This document shows, one piece after another, positions 22,346 to 34,314 of a DNA stretch of 64,000 nt (the first letter of the stretch is position 1; every line of letters starts with the position of its first letter). This DNA is from Liquidambar formosana (taxonomy: Eukaryota; Streptophyta; Magnoliopsida; Saxifragales; Altingiaceae): NCBI GenBank assembly GCA_039720395.1, contig CM077826.1, positions 35,740,790-35,804,789 on the forward strand, given 5' to 3'. The translations under genes and the position numbers were made by a program. Below the pieces are notes generated by a model, which saw only the letters and a list, made by a program, of their open reading frames with translations, had not been told where the DNA came from and searched no databases.

Positions 22346-22363
22346 TCCCCAGCGGAGTCGCCA
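22346..22363 (-). other. Primer-binding site of G1
   Basis: On the minus strand TGGCGACTCCGCTGGGGA begins 3 nt after the LTR end. This sequence type is used as a primer site by Tat/Ogre-like elements; I recall a tRNA-Arg match but could not verify it. Confidence 0.65.
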
Positions 22364-23849
22364 GTCTGTGGACCCTAGAAATCGGGCCCCACGAGGGGAT
22401 TTGGAAAGAAGAATAGGGTTTGAAAACGAAAAATGGGAGTCGCCACCTTATTTTTTAAAGGAAACAAGGAAAACCCTAAAAAAACAGTTTTGTTTTAGGA
22501 AAACAAAAGATTGACTCCATGTTTAAAAATGGTAAGGCAAAAAGTCTTTTGGAAACCAGAGAAATCGGGGATTCGGAGGCTAAGTTACGATATGGGAAGG
22601 TTCTAGGCAAAGCCTATAGGCACCTATATCGCCCTAAACAGTCTCTTAATTTAATTAGGCTAAATCAAAGTCTTATTCACACACGAATCAACAATTATCA
22701 TCACAAGACAGCATGCATATCATTCATTCATTCATCCATATGATCAAGTAAATCAAAGAAAAACAGAAAAAGAAAGAGGGAGGGGAGAAAACCTAGGATA
22801 CTTAGTATCCTAGGGCGGACTTGAACCTCACGAAGAGCGCCTACGTACCATGTATGGAAATACATGGATCAAAGTCCACGTAGTTCGAATGGGAATAGGG
22901 TTATAACCTAATCAAGGCCTATAGTAAACCCTAAGTTTCCTTTCAAGTAAAACATGGTAAGTTTCCAAAATAAATTATTCTAAAAAGATCTTTAGTAAAT
23001 TTGGCATTTGATAAAGATGGAAACTTTGATTTAAAAGGCAATTTTATGAAAGGATACTATAGAATCTACCATACCCCTCTATTAGGAAACAACCCTAGGA
23101 GGGAGAAAGGGAAAGTTTCAAGGAAAGGAAAGAAGGGTGAATTGGGGCACCCTCATACCCTACTTACCTTTAAGCAAAAGCAACCTGTCAAAATAACCAC
23201 CCTATTGCATAAGGTAATTATCTTATTTGCAAGATTTCATCTCGCAATAGCTAAAATAACCACCCCACATTAGTGGGGTAGTTGCACCTGTTGTACCTGT
23301 CAAGCACCTGCAATTTGTATGCAAAACATACCAAAATACCAACCAAGCTAGGCTCCAATCAAGCAATTATCATGCTAAAACATAGGCAAACACATGCTCA
23401 GAATATGGCAATAAGAACAATGGACAAATCTGGACAGAATTGAAATAAGGTCTAAAATCACTCATAAGTCATGCAAAGAACACCAATCATGAACCAATAA
23501 AGACCCTAATTCAATCCTATATGCAATGACATGCAATAAACCCTAAAATCCACTACTATGAATGTAAAAATATCCTTTTTAGGGAAATAAACAAATCTGG
23601 ACAGAATTGAATTAAAGCCTATATTCATCCACTAAGCATGCAAACAACATAAATAGTGAACAATCATAAACCCTAATTTGAACCTAGAACCATGACATGC
23701 ATAAAAACCCTAAAATCAACTATATGAATGCTCAAAAATATCATAGTTATCAAATATGCAGCACATATATATCAACTATGAAGAAAAAATAAAGAAAAAC
23801 CCTAAACTATCATGCTATATGCAACTTTCCTAATACAAGGATGAATGAA

Positions 23850-24360
23850 ACCCTAGAATCACAATTGCGCTCAAAATCACATAAAATAACTCTAAATCAT
23901 GCAAAACTCATCATGGACATCATTCTAATCATGCATATTAATCAATAGAAGCATCAACACATGATAAAAACACAAGCTTGCACATGAAATATAGCTATTC
24001 TAAGTAAAAACCTAATTTCAGCACAAGAGAAACCCTAGAATCCCAAACATGCAGTAAATCACATGGAACAGCATCCTAGCATACTAAACAGCCCATAAAC
24101 ATCCTCCTAATCATGCATACATACCAATGGAAGCAACAAGACATGATAAAAACACAAGCTTTAATATGCAAAAGAGTTATTTCATGTAGAAAACCAATTT
24201 CAGCACTAAGGAAACCCTAGAATCCCAAACATGCAGTAAATCACATGGAATAACATCCTAGCATACTAAACAGCCCATAAACATTATCCTAATCATGCAT
24301 ACATACCAATGGAAGCAACAAAACATGATAAAAACACAAGCTTTGATATGCAATCATCTT
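23850..24360 (-). repeat. Threefold 182-bp tandem repeat inside G1 LTR
   Basis: The phrase CATGATAAAAACACAAGCTT recurs with starts near 23960, 24142 and 24324, and CCCAAACATGCAGTAAATC recurs at 24042 and 24224. The period is 182 bp. The G2 LTR has a diverged twofold version near 38165-38400. Confidence 0.75.
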
Positions 24361-24640
24361 ATTCTATGCAAAACCCTAACTTTAAAAGAGAGAAGAGGAG
24401 GAAGGGGGGTATACCTATGGTGAAGTATCCTCTTGCTGCTGTAGAGAGTCCTCCTTCCTCTTATGCACTGCTGGGAATTCCTTCCTTCAAGCCTTCAAGC
24501 CAAACTCTAGCCCTCCTTCAAGCTTTCTCTCACACTCTCTCACTCAAAGTTTAGGTTAAAGTACCTTAAGGATGGCTGCCAGCCTCCAATATGCTTCCCA
24601 CTTCAGAAATTGCCTCCTCTATTGCTGAAGTATAAGGGGG

Positions 24641-24648
24641 TATTTATA
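24641..24648 (-). promoter_or_regulatory. TATA box of G1 LTR
   Basis: CTATAAATACCCCC on the minus strand, conserved with 38646-38639 in the other Tat LTR. It would start the sense element transcript leftwards. Confidence 0.65.
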
Positions 24649-24835
24649 GGGATTGAGGGGAAACCCTCAATGGTTGGGATTAAAACCCTAGGGATTGATC
24701 CAAGGGCTCTTAGAGGTTCCCTTGGGGCTCAAGTAGGTTAAATAGGGCTGAAATTAGGGTTAAATGGCGGCTGGAGGAGAGCAAATCCGAGGAAATAGGG
24801 AGGGAGCCGCGTCAAAGCTCAAAAAAGGAAAGTGG

Positions 24836-24915
24836 CTCGGGTGACCACCTAGGGCTGGGCGGCTAGCCGCCTGGGCCCAGGCGGCTAGCCGCCCAGGCCT
24901 GGGTGGTCACCCGAG
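24836..24915. promoter_or_regulatory. GC-rich palindrome in G1 LTR (copy P2)
   Basis: Same palindrome as at 2087-2172, here with the core GGCTAGCCGCCTGGG next to CCCAGGCGGCTAGCC, a perfect inverted repeat in which A-T pairs of the other copy are replaced by G-C pairs. It lies 188 bp upstream of the LTR TATA box in the direction of sense transcription. Confidence 0.72.
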
Positions 24916-25623
24916 GCTATGTCATCCTCAACCCATTTTTAACCCCTTTCGGCTTCCAAATGTGTTTCAGGGCTCAAATCAACTCCGATTTTGACGAAAC
25001 GAAAGCCAAAACGACCGTGTTTCGAAGGGGAATGTAATTTGAGTCACTTGAGGGCAAGAAACCCTAGCCATGGCTGCATGGTTGGGTCCTACAAAGGTGG
25101 TTAACCGTTATGCCTCACCATCGCTTAGCTTAGGTATGCACATAGGGTCGCACCGAATGCTTTCCAATTCGAAATTCAACCTCCCTAAACACATTTGGGG
25201 ATGAAATTAAGACTAATCAAGGTCGAATGAGTAGTCATAGAGTGAAAATCATGAACCAATTCGGGCTAACCCGAAGTAGGTCTCTTAGCCAACCTGAGCT
25301 TTGTTGAGCCATTCTAATCCCGAACCTTCAATTCATCAAATTGAACCCATAAATACCTCAGATGCAACCATATGAACTCCAATTGGCAACTTGGAGATCA
25401 TTTCAAGGTCAAATGGAAAGTTTGTGACCAAAAAGACGATTATGCCCCTCAAGTCACAAAAGTTCTTATTAACCCTCAAGATCAACTCCAAATCGAACCA
25501 AAATTCATACACACCATCCTTAGGACCCTAGAAACTCAATGCAAAAGGCTAGACTGAAAAAGGAAACAAAAAGACACATGCAATTACAAACCCTAGCTAA
25601 GGTGGCAAAAATGGGGTGTGACA

Positions 25624-26288
25624 CCATCATCTTTTGGTCATCACTCATAGGAGGATTTTCAGTAGTGGGGATGAAAGTGGATGATTGGGTGTAAATGGGG
25701 ATGTTTTGTAGTGGAGGTTGAGTATGTGGAGGTGGTGGATTTTGAGGTGATGATTGAGTATGTGGAAGTGGTGGATTTTGGGCTTGGCCTCCAGCTTGGG
25801 CAGATGGGTTGGATTGATTTTGGACAATGGAGACTTGAGTGTCGGGTATGGCATGATCTGTAGGAATATTGTGGATGAGGACGGGGGTTCGGTTGTTGAT
25901 CTCTTGTGCCATTCTTATTGCGGTTTCAGACTTAACTGATACCTCTTCCAACGTCCCAAGTATGTCATTCAATAGCCTCTCAATTCTTCATGGATCCGTA
26001 GGAGTCCCAAAAACAGATGTTCCCTCAGGTGTAGTCGGGTTATTCAATACAAAAGTATCATCCATGGCGAGGTCTTGTTCAGTGCTTCCTTTGATCAAAC
26101 AGCCTGACGAGTCACGAGTCCAAGCCAGCACTCTATTACATCCAAATGACCCATACTTAGTTACAAAGTGACACAAAGCGCCTTTAGTCTCCACAATTGA
26201 TTTAAACGGGCGGGTAATGGTCCAATAACATTCCTTTAGTTGGGCTTCTTATCCATATGAGCCCAATGGGCTGTAGGTAAGAAGGTCA
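25624..26288 (-). pseudogene. G2 gag N-terminal part, truncated by G1 and B1
   Basis: Minus-strand frame from about 26194 contains RVLAWTRD and LAMDDTF, then after an in-frame TGA (25988-25990) TLEEVSVKSETAIRMAQEIN. These line up with the start of G1 gag (VLAWIRD..., VSERALKMAQDI). A Pro/Gln/His-rich linker with a repeated PPPHTQ-like motif follows. The frame ends abruptly at 25624 where the G1 LTR begins. The upstream side is cut at 26288 by B1. Confidence 0.72.
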
Positions 26289-27944
26289 TGTTAGGATTAT
26301 GCCCTAGAGCCAATCATGGAGATGATTGTTTAGGGATTAGGAACAATCATTTGATTTCATTTATGTATGTCACATTTATTATTGATTTAATAAAAGGGCT
26401 TATTCTATTATGTTTATATGCATCATTTATATTTACATAATATGTCCATGGAGTTAGAGTTGAGAATATGGAATTACAAAGAGTTGTAATTTTGAGACTA
26501 TAGATATATCTCTGTACTAAACTCCTAAAGCATTCCTAGTTGAAGGTTCACTATGATGGACAGTAATGAACCATAGGACTAGCACTTGTTAGGTTGACTC
26601 TATAGGAGGATAGCTAGTCTCAAGCTATTTGTGTGGAGACACTACAACCAACAAGTGGGTGCCTATTACGAGAATAGGTACACTGAATGTGACCAAAGAT
26701 ATGAGATAAACTGAATGGAGTTTTTCCTGCCTGTCAATCAGTTTCTCATTGTTATAGTGGTACAAGTAATCCTTAGACCTGAGACACCATAGTTGTTTTA
26801 TGCATGTAGCTTTAGAAGTTTGATAACACTAAGTGCAAATCCTATTCAGGGGTTTGCAAAGGTGTTCATTGGCCCTATTGCTATGTGTATGAAGGCATGT
26901 GAGTGATCAACAAGGGATCCATCACTCTCAGGAAAAAGAGAGAGAATGTCTCATATAGCATTCATAATATAACTCATTAAATCCATGGCCATGGTAGGAT
27001 GAATATGAAAAGAGTTTCATGAGTTCATCAATGAGTTGATATCTATGAATGAGTACAAAGTAATTGAACTAGGGACTTGACAGACTTCCATGTCCTATTA
27101 GTTCAATTGGAGACATTGTGTTGAAGGAAGGATGCAATTGTAACCTATAAACTATAACAGAAGGGTTCTTTGTAAATGACTATTCACCTCATTAAGGACC
27201 ACACCATGAGCCATATGCTAGGTGTTACTCATGGTTAGTAGAAGCCCTAATTGATATAAGTGAGTTATAATCAATTAGGGAATTGGAAGGAGTTCCAATT
27301 AGACCCTAAATGGAAAGAGTTCCATTGTGCACACCTCGTGCTATTCCTACTACTTAATGATGTGAACCCAATGGGTCACACACTGATCATGCAAGAAGGG
27401 CTTTAAAGTCTATGAGAGAAAGGGTTTTAGTGAATAAAGAATAGTTCTTTATAGGCCTATTTGTATTTGATACAAATAATAGGGGTTAATGTGCAATTAA
27501 GTGTAATTACACATAACCCTATTAGGGTTTCTTCCCCATGGCCAGCCCCCTTTAGTGGGCTGCCTATATAAGTCACACTTATGTGTGACATGGCATAAGA
27601 GGCTTGCACAATAAACCCTAGCCATCCAGCCCCTTGGAGGCTCTCTTCTCTCTCTCTCTCCTCCACCTCTAGCAACAACAAGGAAGAAGAAAGAAAGGAC
27701 TTGAAGCTCTAGCTAGGTGTGGATACCGTTGGAGGCAGCACACTTGGGCTGCTCATTCACCGCTGTCCGGAATCAAAGCTTGGAGCAAAAAGGAGAAGAC
27801 AAAAATTCTGTAAGTGTTCTAACCCTCTTTGTAGTTAGGGTTTGATTTTGTGTTATGCATAGTTAGATTCATGGGATTGGGAATCGTAGGAAAAAATTTT
27901 TATATTCCGCACTTCTATTTTTCCCTCTTGTATGATTCCCAACA
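26289..27944 (+). repeat. 5' LTR of B1
   Basis: TGTTAGG...CCCAACA termini. TATATAA box at 27565-27571, followed at once by the inverted repeat GTCACAC-TTAT-GTGTGAC near 27573-27590, then a CT-rich run near 27640-27660. Confidence 0.94.
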
Positions 27945-27945
27945 G

Positions 27946-27958
27946 TGGTATCAGAGCC
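27946..27958 (+). other. Primer-binding site of B1
   Basis: TGGTATCAGAGCC one base after the 5' LTR, the standard initiator-Met tRNA complementary site of copia elements. Confidence 0.85.
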
Positions 27959-30900
27959 ATGATTATGCATAATACAAAATACATATGGGCTGGTAATTAT
28001 GGTGTAGTTGAATGATTCAAAAATCTGGAAAATTTTTCTGCATAATTGGTTTTCCTCCATGGCTGAACCTAGGGTTTGGATCCCTAGGTCAATTCTCTTC
28101 TACTCCTCTTCTAATTGATGGTTAAGTGTATCTATGGATGCAATAGGTTGCATAGGGTTTGAGTTTGGAGAAGAAGAATAAGGAAACTAGGGTTTTATAA
28201 AACTGTTATGAACAGTTTTCATGGTTGCCATGAAAAACCGTCATCTTGTTTTGCCTGCCGAATTCAGAGTTCTTCTCCAAAATTTTCGAGCCATATATGG
28301 TTAGAAAGCTCTTTGAATAAGCTTTCCAACCCAACAAACGGTGCGTCAATCCGAGTTCTGTAGTGAAAGTTATGAATTTTTTACTACAGGATGTCTGGAA
28401 AGACAGTTTTGCTCGGGAATGATGCAATAGCCACAACTTTGAGTTATTGATGGAGATCAAAGGCATGGCAATGGTTGCCACCACTTGGGTTATGTTCTAG
28501 ACATGGTAGGGAAAGGTTCCCAAGCATTTAGATGCGTCATAATTGGATTAAGATGCTAGAACAGAAGGAAGAAGGAGAAGAACACCATGGAGGCTGAATC
28601 TGGGTTTTAGAACCCAGAGGATCTTGCAATTAAATTCAATCAAAGCTTCTGTATTTTTGATGCAAATCTATTTTAGGATCATTATATATCATGTGTATAT
28701 GATTTTCTTTAAGTTTCAAAAAGGTTTTGATGGAAAAAGATTCAAAAAGTTTGAAAATTTTTCATGAACAGCATAGCAGATTTTCTCTGCAGAAAAGTCA
28801 TCAATGGAGTTTTGATTAGAACTTGAGTTAGGGAACTCCAAATTGCATGAAACCAATTGCATTAGTTTCCTAAGACATGTAGGATACTGGGAAAATTCGT
28901 TTGGTAGCCTAATTCATTCATCTTGCTGGGTTTTAAATCAATTTCTGACCATGGACAGTGTGCTGTCAAATTCTGGGCAGCCTACTGTTGTTTTAATTGT
29001 TTAGAACAATTGGTGATGATTTGATCATCCAAACCTCTTCTATTAGCTTAGTATTTCATGTAGGGACATGATACAAAAGCTGGTTTCAATGGAGGAGTCG
29101 AATTGATAAGGATTTAGAAGCTATTGTGACCTTCAAGGTCTGCAACAATGGCTCCAGCAATGGGTTTTGGAAACCCTGATTGTTCTTGATGATGGCAGCC
29201 ACTTCCACCACTTCTCACATGTCCAGAGGCTTGTCCCACACCCCTAGGATGTTCTCCCATGACTGGCCATGGCCTCCCACAGTCGTTGGTGGCCATGGCA
29301 GCCTAGCCAAGCTCAGGCAGCCCCCTGGTAGTGACGGCTGCATAGAGTTAAGGATGAAACCCTAATTTTGAGCTAATGATGAAACCCTAATTTCATTATG
29401 GCATTAATTAAAACCCTAATTGGAATATTAATTACCTTAATTAAGAGTTAATGATTGGTCATTAAATGACCAATCATGGTTATTAATTGTTAGGGCATAA
29501 TTAATAACATTAATGATGTCTAGGGTTAGGGTTTTTGATAACCCTAATTAGTGTAATTAATTAAGGGTAATAAATACCCTATTTGGCATTAATTAAACCC
29601 TAATCCCTTTTATTAAATACCATTTGAACCTAGGGTTTTAATGATTGGACATTAAATGACCAATCATAAGGCATTTAATGATTAGGGCTTGCATTTAGGG
29701 TTTAGGGTTATGCATTTAGGGTTTAGGGTTTTAGGAAACCCTAATACACTAATTCATCATTTAATTGATTTTATTTAATTCCCACGTTAATTATTTAATT
29801 AATATTGATTAATTTTATAATGTTTTAAATGGTTTAAAATACAATTGGGGATTAAATTAAAATCTGGAAATTCTTAATTAAATGAAATTGTTTTGTTTAA
29901 ATAAGGAAACCCTAATATTGGATATTAGAGTTATTTTAGGAAACTTTATATGTTTCTATTAATTTGATTAATTGAAACTAAATGTCTTAAATGTTAAGAC
30001 TTTATTTAATTCTGGATATTTTTGTTTAAACCTAATAAGATTAGGATGCATTAATGAGATTAATGTAAATCATTCAAGAGAATTACCATAATGCCCATAT
30101 GTTTTAATGCTTACAGTTTTTCTTTACATTATGCAATGAGATTGTATGTATGTGCTTGGATGATGATTATGGACTATACCCTTTAAACCAATTGTGATTG
30201 GCCGTCTTATGAATGGGATGTTATTATTTACAAGAGTTGTAATTTTATTAAGGTGATGTAATTTATTTGGGGCTTGCATGCCACCTTCCCTCTCCCTCTC
30301 TCTCTATCATTCTCTTATGTACCCCACATTCCCCTTATGTATCCATTTCTTTAAATTATGTAAATGTTATGTAATCGAGAGCGCACTAAGGAGCATGGTG
30401 GACCCAAAGGAGCATGATAGAGCCCAACAACCCAATGGTGGAGACCATCAAGCCAAGGGAGCAGATTGAAGGACTTGAAAGCTTAGAGAAGTGTTTCAAG
30501 AAAGCATGCATGTTACGAATGGTTTATTTTACGATCACCTACACCCACCTTAGACCTTGGATTCAATCTATTGGCTTGGATTGAATCCTCTCAAAGTCCA
30601 TAATCATCATAGTGGGAGCTTTAATTTATGTGATAATTGTTTTAGCTCCAATACCATAGTTTGGTATATGTTACCTATTCACTTAGGGACTAATATCAAA
30701 ATATGGTACTTTATATATGTTGATATATAATAGCATGCGATGTATGATTTATAATAGCATGAGATGTATGATTATAAATAGCATAATTTATATGTTTAAA
30801 TTTTGATACATAGGATGCATATTAATTTGATGAGACCCTTTAAAACCCCTCTTATTTAATATTAAGTTGAAAATGGAGAAGTCATTGGGGAATGAATTCT

Positions 30901-31020
30901 TCATTGCCTTCCATCATTATAGGATCATCTAAAGTCCCTTAATGTGGGTACCTGGCTGCAGACATGTAGGAGCTACCCATGTTAAAGACATTACTTGAAA
31001 CTATCACATATGAGATATCA
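27959..31020 (+). other. B1 noncoding leader, no gene seen
   Basis: About 3 kb without coding potential. It holds one CCTAGGG..CCCTAGG hairpin (28067-28088) and two ATGATTGG/CCAATCAT palindromes (29451-29477 perfect with a central A; 29641-29667 with one mismatch). Small ORFs here recur in B2 and B3 only because the DNA is nearly identical. Confidence 0.65.
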
Positions 31021-31035
31021 TGGGGTGCCTAAACT

Positions 31036-31260
31036 GGTATATACCAAGAAACTAACATGTGAGGTATATATTTGGCGAAACATACCTGTGTGAATGATGG
31101 GTTTAACTTAACTAGGGAAGTATTCCAAGAAACTAACATGTGAGGTGTATATTCCCTAGAGGCAAAACGATTGGAACTTGCTTATGAAGCAATAGACAAA
31201 GAGTTGTCTTCTTATTGTGGGTTAGAAGTCAAGAAACTAACATGTGAGGCTTCTAGGTCA
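31036..31260 (+). promoter_or_regulatory. Three hairpins with one shared 19-nt loop (B1)
   Basis: CAAGAAACTAACATGTGAG at 31045-31063, 31126-31144 and 31230-31248, each with a different complementary flank, as in A1. Confidence 0.65.
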
Positions 31261-31399
31261 TAGTGGGACCCCAATCCCCATTAGGAATGAGATTCCCGAA
31301 TTCCATTAGAGGGTGTATGGAATTTGATAAAATAGTGGGAGGTACCATATGATTAAAGACCCAATCATTATGGATAAAAATGAAATCTAATTCTTTGTT

Positions 31400-34314
31400 T
31401 ATGTAGATTACCTAATTACTCACCTCAAAACCCCTATTTCCTAATATAGGATATTGATAGTTTGACTAAACCCGATTTCTTTGATTGACTTAGGAAATTG
31501 AGAATTGTTCTCAATTCCAAAAGATTGTTCATATGCTATTAGGCCTTTTCTTAAAGGCCCTCCATAAAACATCCTAAGAAGAAAAAGACACTATGCACAA
31601 TTAGCATCTTGTTGCCATGCTATATGATAGTATTGATGATTAATGAGCTTCAGAAGCAAAATTAGTCAATGCAAATGCCTTTGATGTCCTACATCACATA
31701 CAAAGGTTGTATGGTGAGTAAAATAATACTATAAAGTATAGTACTTATAAAGGACTTCTTCTAGACTAGGATGTAATAAAAGTTGTTTATTAATAATCAT
31801 TCTTTTGAAAAATGATTAATCACATAGAATAGCTTGAGAAGCTAGATGTGATTTAAAATGGAAGCATAGAGGAAATCAAGTCTTGAAAAGTCAAAGACAA
31901 AGAAATATAATTATTTTGTAGTAAACATAAGGTATTGTAAAGGGAACTTGATAAAGTATCAATCTTCCTAGAAGAACCAAACTTTTGAAGTTTTGGTTCA
32001 TGCTCTAAACTAAATTGTTGGTTAGTTCTGCTTCTTGGTTTTTGGATTCTAGTATAATCTAAATCGAAGCAGAAAGTTAAGTAGATAATAAGTTACCTTT
32101 AAAAATTTTAATAGAGCAAGAGTTGCTAGATTAATTTTGGGAACTTATTTCTTAACTAGGTCATTTAAGACATTCTAGAAATTTGATTTCCGAATTTAAA
32201 TGACTAATTAGAGCGAATGCAACGTATTCCGAGAATACAAGAGATGTAGAGACTCTCATTTAAATGTAATGATTATAACTTGGTTATGAGATGACCAAAC
32301 CTATCTTTTACTTGGTGAAGTGAATGAGTTACATTTATAATTTGACTACACATTGTGATGTATACAGTCATGTAGAGCATGCATTCAATTATAGTAGACT
32401 CATCTTAGAATACCATAGCTCAATGGTGAATCTAAGAGAACAAATTGAACCCTATTAAGATATGGTTTGATCCATGATGAGTTTTACTAATGTATCCATC
32501 TAGGATATACCTTAAAATTGCTACATATTGATAATTTAGGGTTCACTCCAGTTTTGTCCCAATTATATCAGATATGATATGGGAAGAAACCCAACTTAAA
32601 GAAGTTAAGGCTTGGGCTTGTGCTACGTTTGTCTGGAAACATAATGTAGACAATCTGGAAATAAGGTCAAGTAAGTGTTGAATTGTGGTATATCCCAAAA
32701 GTGGTTGGGATAGTATTTCTATTGCTCTAATGAACAAAAGTTGTCCATTAGGATGTTTGCTGAATTTTCTTGAGAAAGAGTTCATTCGAGAAAGATGCAA
32801 AAGTAGATAGAATTTATAGAATTGTCTGTAAAGCCACAAACGAACAAAGATCCAACCCTTGTCTCTGTTGAGACAAAAACCCTTAACTACACTACAATCT
32901 TTTCATAGATCAAATTGGATATTTCTTAACATAAGAGAGATATTGTATCTCTACTAGAATGTGAAAGAATTGTTCTTTGGTGATAAAGATGACCAAGATA
33001 ATCCTATTGATTATGACTAGACGATGTTTCACATCAACTCGAGAAATGACTAAGAGTCATTAAATCCAATATGGATAGGTAGAGACCTAAAAGGCTTGGC
33101 TATTTAAGAATGTTTTCAACATAGGCAAAAGTTGTCTATAAAGAAACTTGTTTGATAATAGTTATGCTGAAATCCATTTGGATCTTGTTATCTATAAACA
33201 CACATTTTGAATATAAGATATGTCAAAAAGGATATAAAGATGTTATATCAAATGGTGAAAAACCATAAAAGCGTGTAAGTTATAGAAGTCTATTAATAGA
33301 CTACAAGGTTCTCATAATTAGAACATCTATAAAGTTGAAGTAATCAAATTGTTTGATTTCTCTCATTGTATAGATGGACCATGAGTGTATAAAAGGTTAG
33401 TGGGAGTGCGATCGTTTTTCTTTATCCTAAGTATAGATGACATCCTAATCATTATGAATGATATATGAATGACATCCTAATCGTTTTGGTTTTTGGAGAA
33501 AAACTAATTCATGAAAGATTTGGCAGAAGCATCCAACAAGATCTATAGAGATAGATCATATAGATTGCTAAGTATCTCCAAATCATTAAACATAGTTGAA
33601 ATGTTGAAGGAGTTCAACATGGAGAATTCTAAGGGAGGTCTGATTTGCTTCAGATAAGAATTCATTATTCAAGGGCATGTGCCCTAGGATAATACAAGTA
33701 AGGTTCTTAAAGTGTTAAGAAGCCTTATTCTACACTATGTATTGAACCTGATATCTATTATGTTGTAATTGTTACAAATAGTTATCAGTCAATTCAAATT
33801 TGGAATATTGGATTGTATATGGAAATTGTAAACTCATAGTAGATGGGTATATGGATTTGGATATAATCCATAGGGGGTATATTTTATATTCACTTTAGTT
33901 GGTGAAATATTTAATGGAAGAACTGTATAAAAGATACAGTGGATTCCATTATTAAGGGTGAATTAATTGTCGCATTGTCTAGGAGACTGTTTGGATCTAT
34001 AAGTTCATTTAGAACTTGGAGTTGTTCCTTCCATTGAGTTGCCCACACCTTGTTTTGTGACAACAATGGGTCTATAACTCAAGTATAGGAATCACGGTCT
34101 CATCAAAAGTCCAAACACATAGAGCGGCAATTCCAAGTGATTAGAGGAATCATTGGAAAAGGTAATAGATACATTACAGAAGATATTATCTACATAAGTT
34201 TTTGTAGACCTACTGACTAAAGCTTTAAAACATAATTGGTTATGTCTAAGACCAACATCTTGAGAAGATAGGTATGCGATACATGGTCAATTGGCTTTAG
34301 TGCAAGTGGGAGAT
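31400..34314 (+). pseudogene. Decayed gag/integrase/RNase H region of B1
   Basis: Alignable by eye to A1: 31405-31560 to the gag start, 32395-32700 to the integrase end (for example GGAAGAAACCCAACTTAAAG against the A1 sequence around 16976), and 33600-34200 to RT tail/RNase H and the conserved run CGGCAATTCCAAGTGATTAG before the 3' end. Stops and frameshifts are everywhere. The purine tract AAGTGGGAGAT occupies 34304-34314. Confidence 0.7.

Larger units (their letters stand above)
1..25623 (-). mobile_element. Tat-lineage Ty3/gypsy retrotransposon G1 (3' end beyond window)
   Basis: A single LTR retrotransposon on the minus strand reads 5' LTR (25623-22367), primer site, leader, gag, protease, RT, RNase H, second RNase H, integrase, and then two genes in antisense orientation. 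The Tat assignment rests on three things seen here: the second RNase H domain between the RT/RNase H unit and integrase, the gag and DNGS-type protease sequences, and the long LTR starting TGTCACACCCC. Extra antisense ORFs, some encoding a plant mobile domain, are known from plant Tat elements. Removing the two copia-type insertions (10411-19846 and 6939-8597) leaves about 14.5 kb in the window. The polyprotein has many in-frame stops, so this copy is dead as a coding unit. Its right end lies inside the gag of element G2. The 3' LTR and the second target-site copy are left of the window. Confidence 0.88.
22367..25623 (-). repeat. 5' LTR of G1
   Basis: A 3257-bp LTR, TGTCACACCCC at its start (25623 side) and CCACA at its end (22367 side), both as read on the minus strand. 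The related LTR at 36702-39634 has the same termini and the same 3-nt gap to the primer site. It contains the GC-rich palindrome P2, a TATA box (24648-24641) and a threefold 182-bp repeat. It abuts the truncated gag of G2 at 25624, so this is the insertion boundary. Confidence 0.88.

Noticed and set aside
25520..25972. 150-codon minus-strand ORF as a full protein
   Set aside because: Its last part (below 25624) is G1 LTR sequence; only the upstream part is G2 gag.
29114..29365. Overlapping 60-61-codon ORFs on both strands found in B1, B2 (48174-48425) and B3 (59902-60153), with similar ones in A1 (13162-13366)
   Set aside because: Recurrence follows from near-identical DNA of the element copies. 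The position in the leader, the mirrored ORFs and the lack of family resemblance argue against coding.
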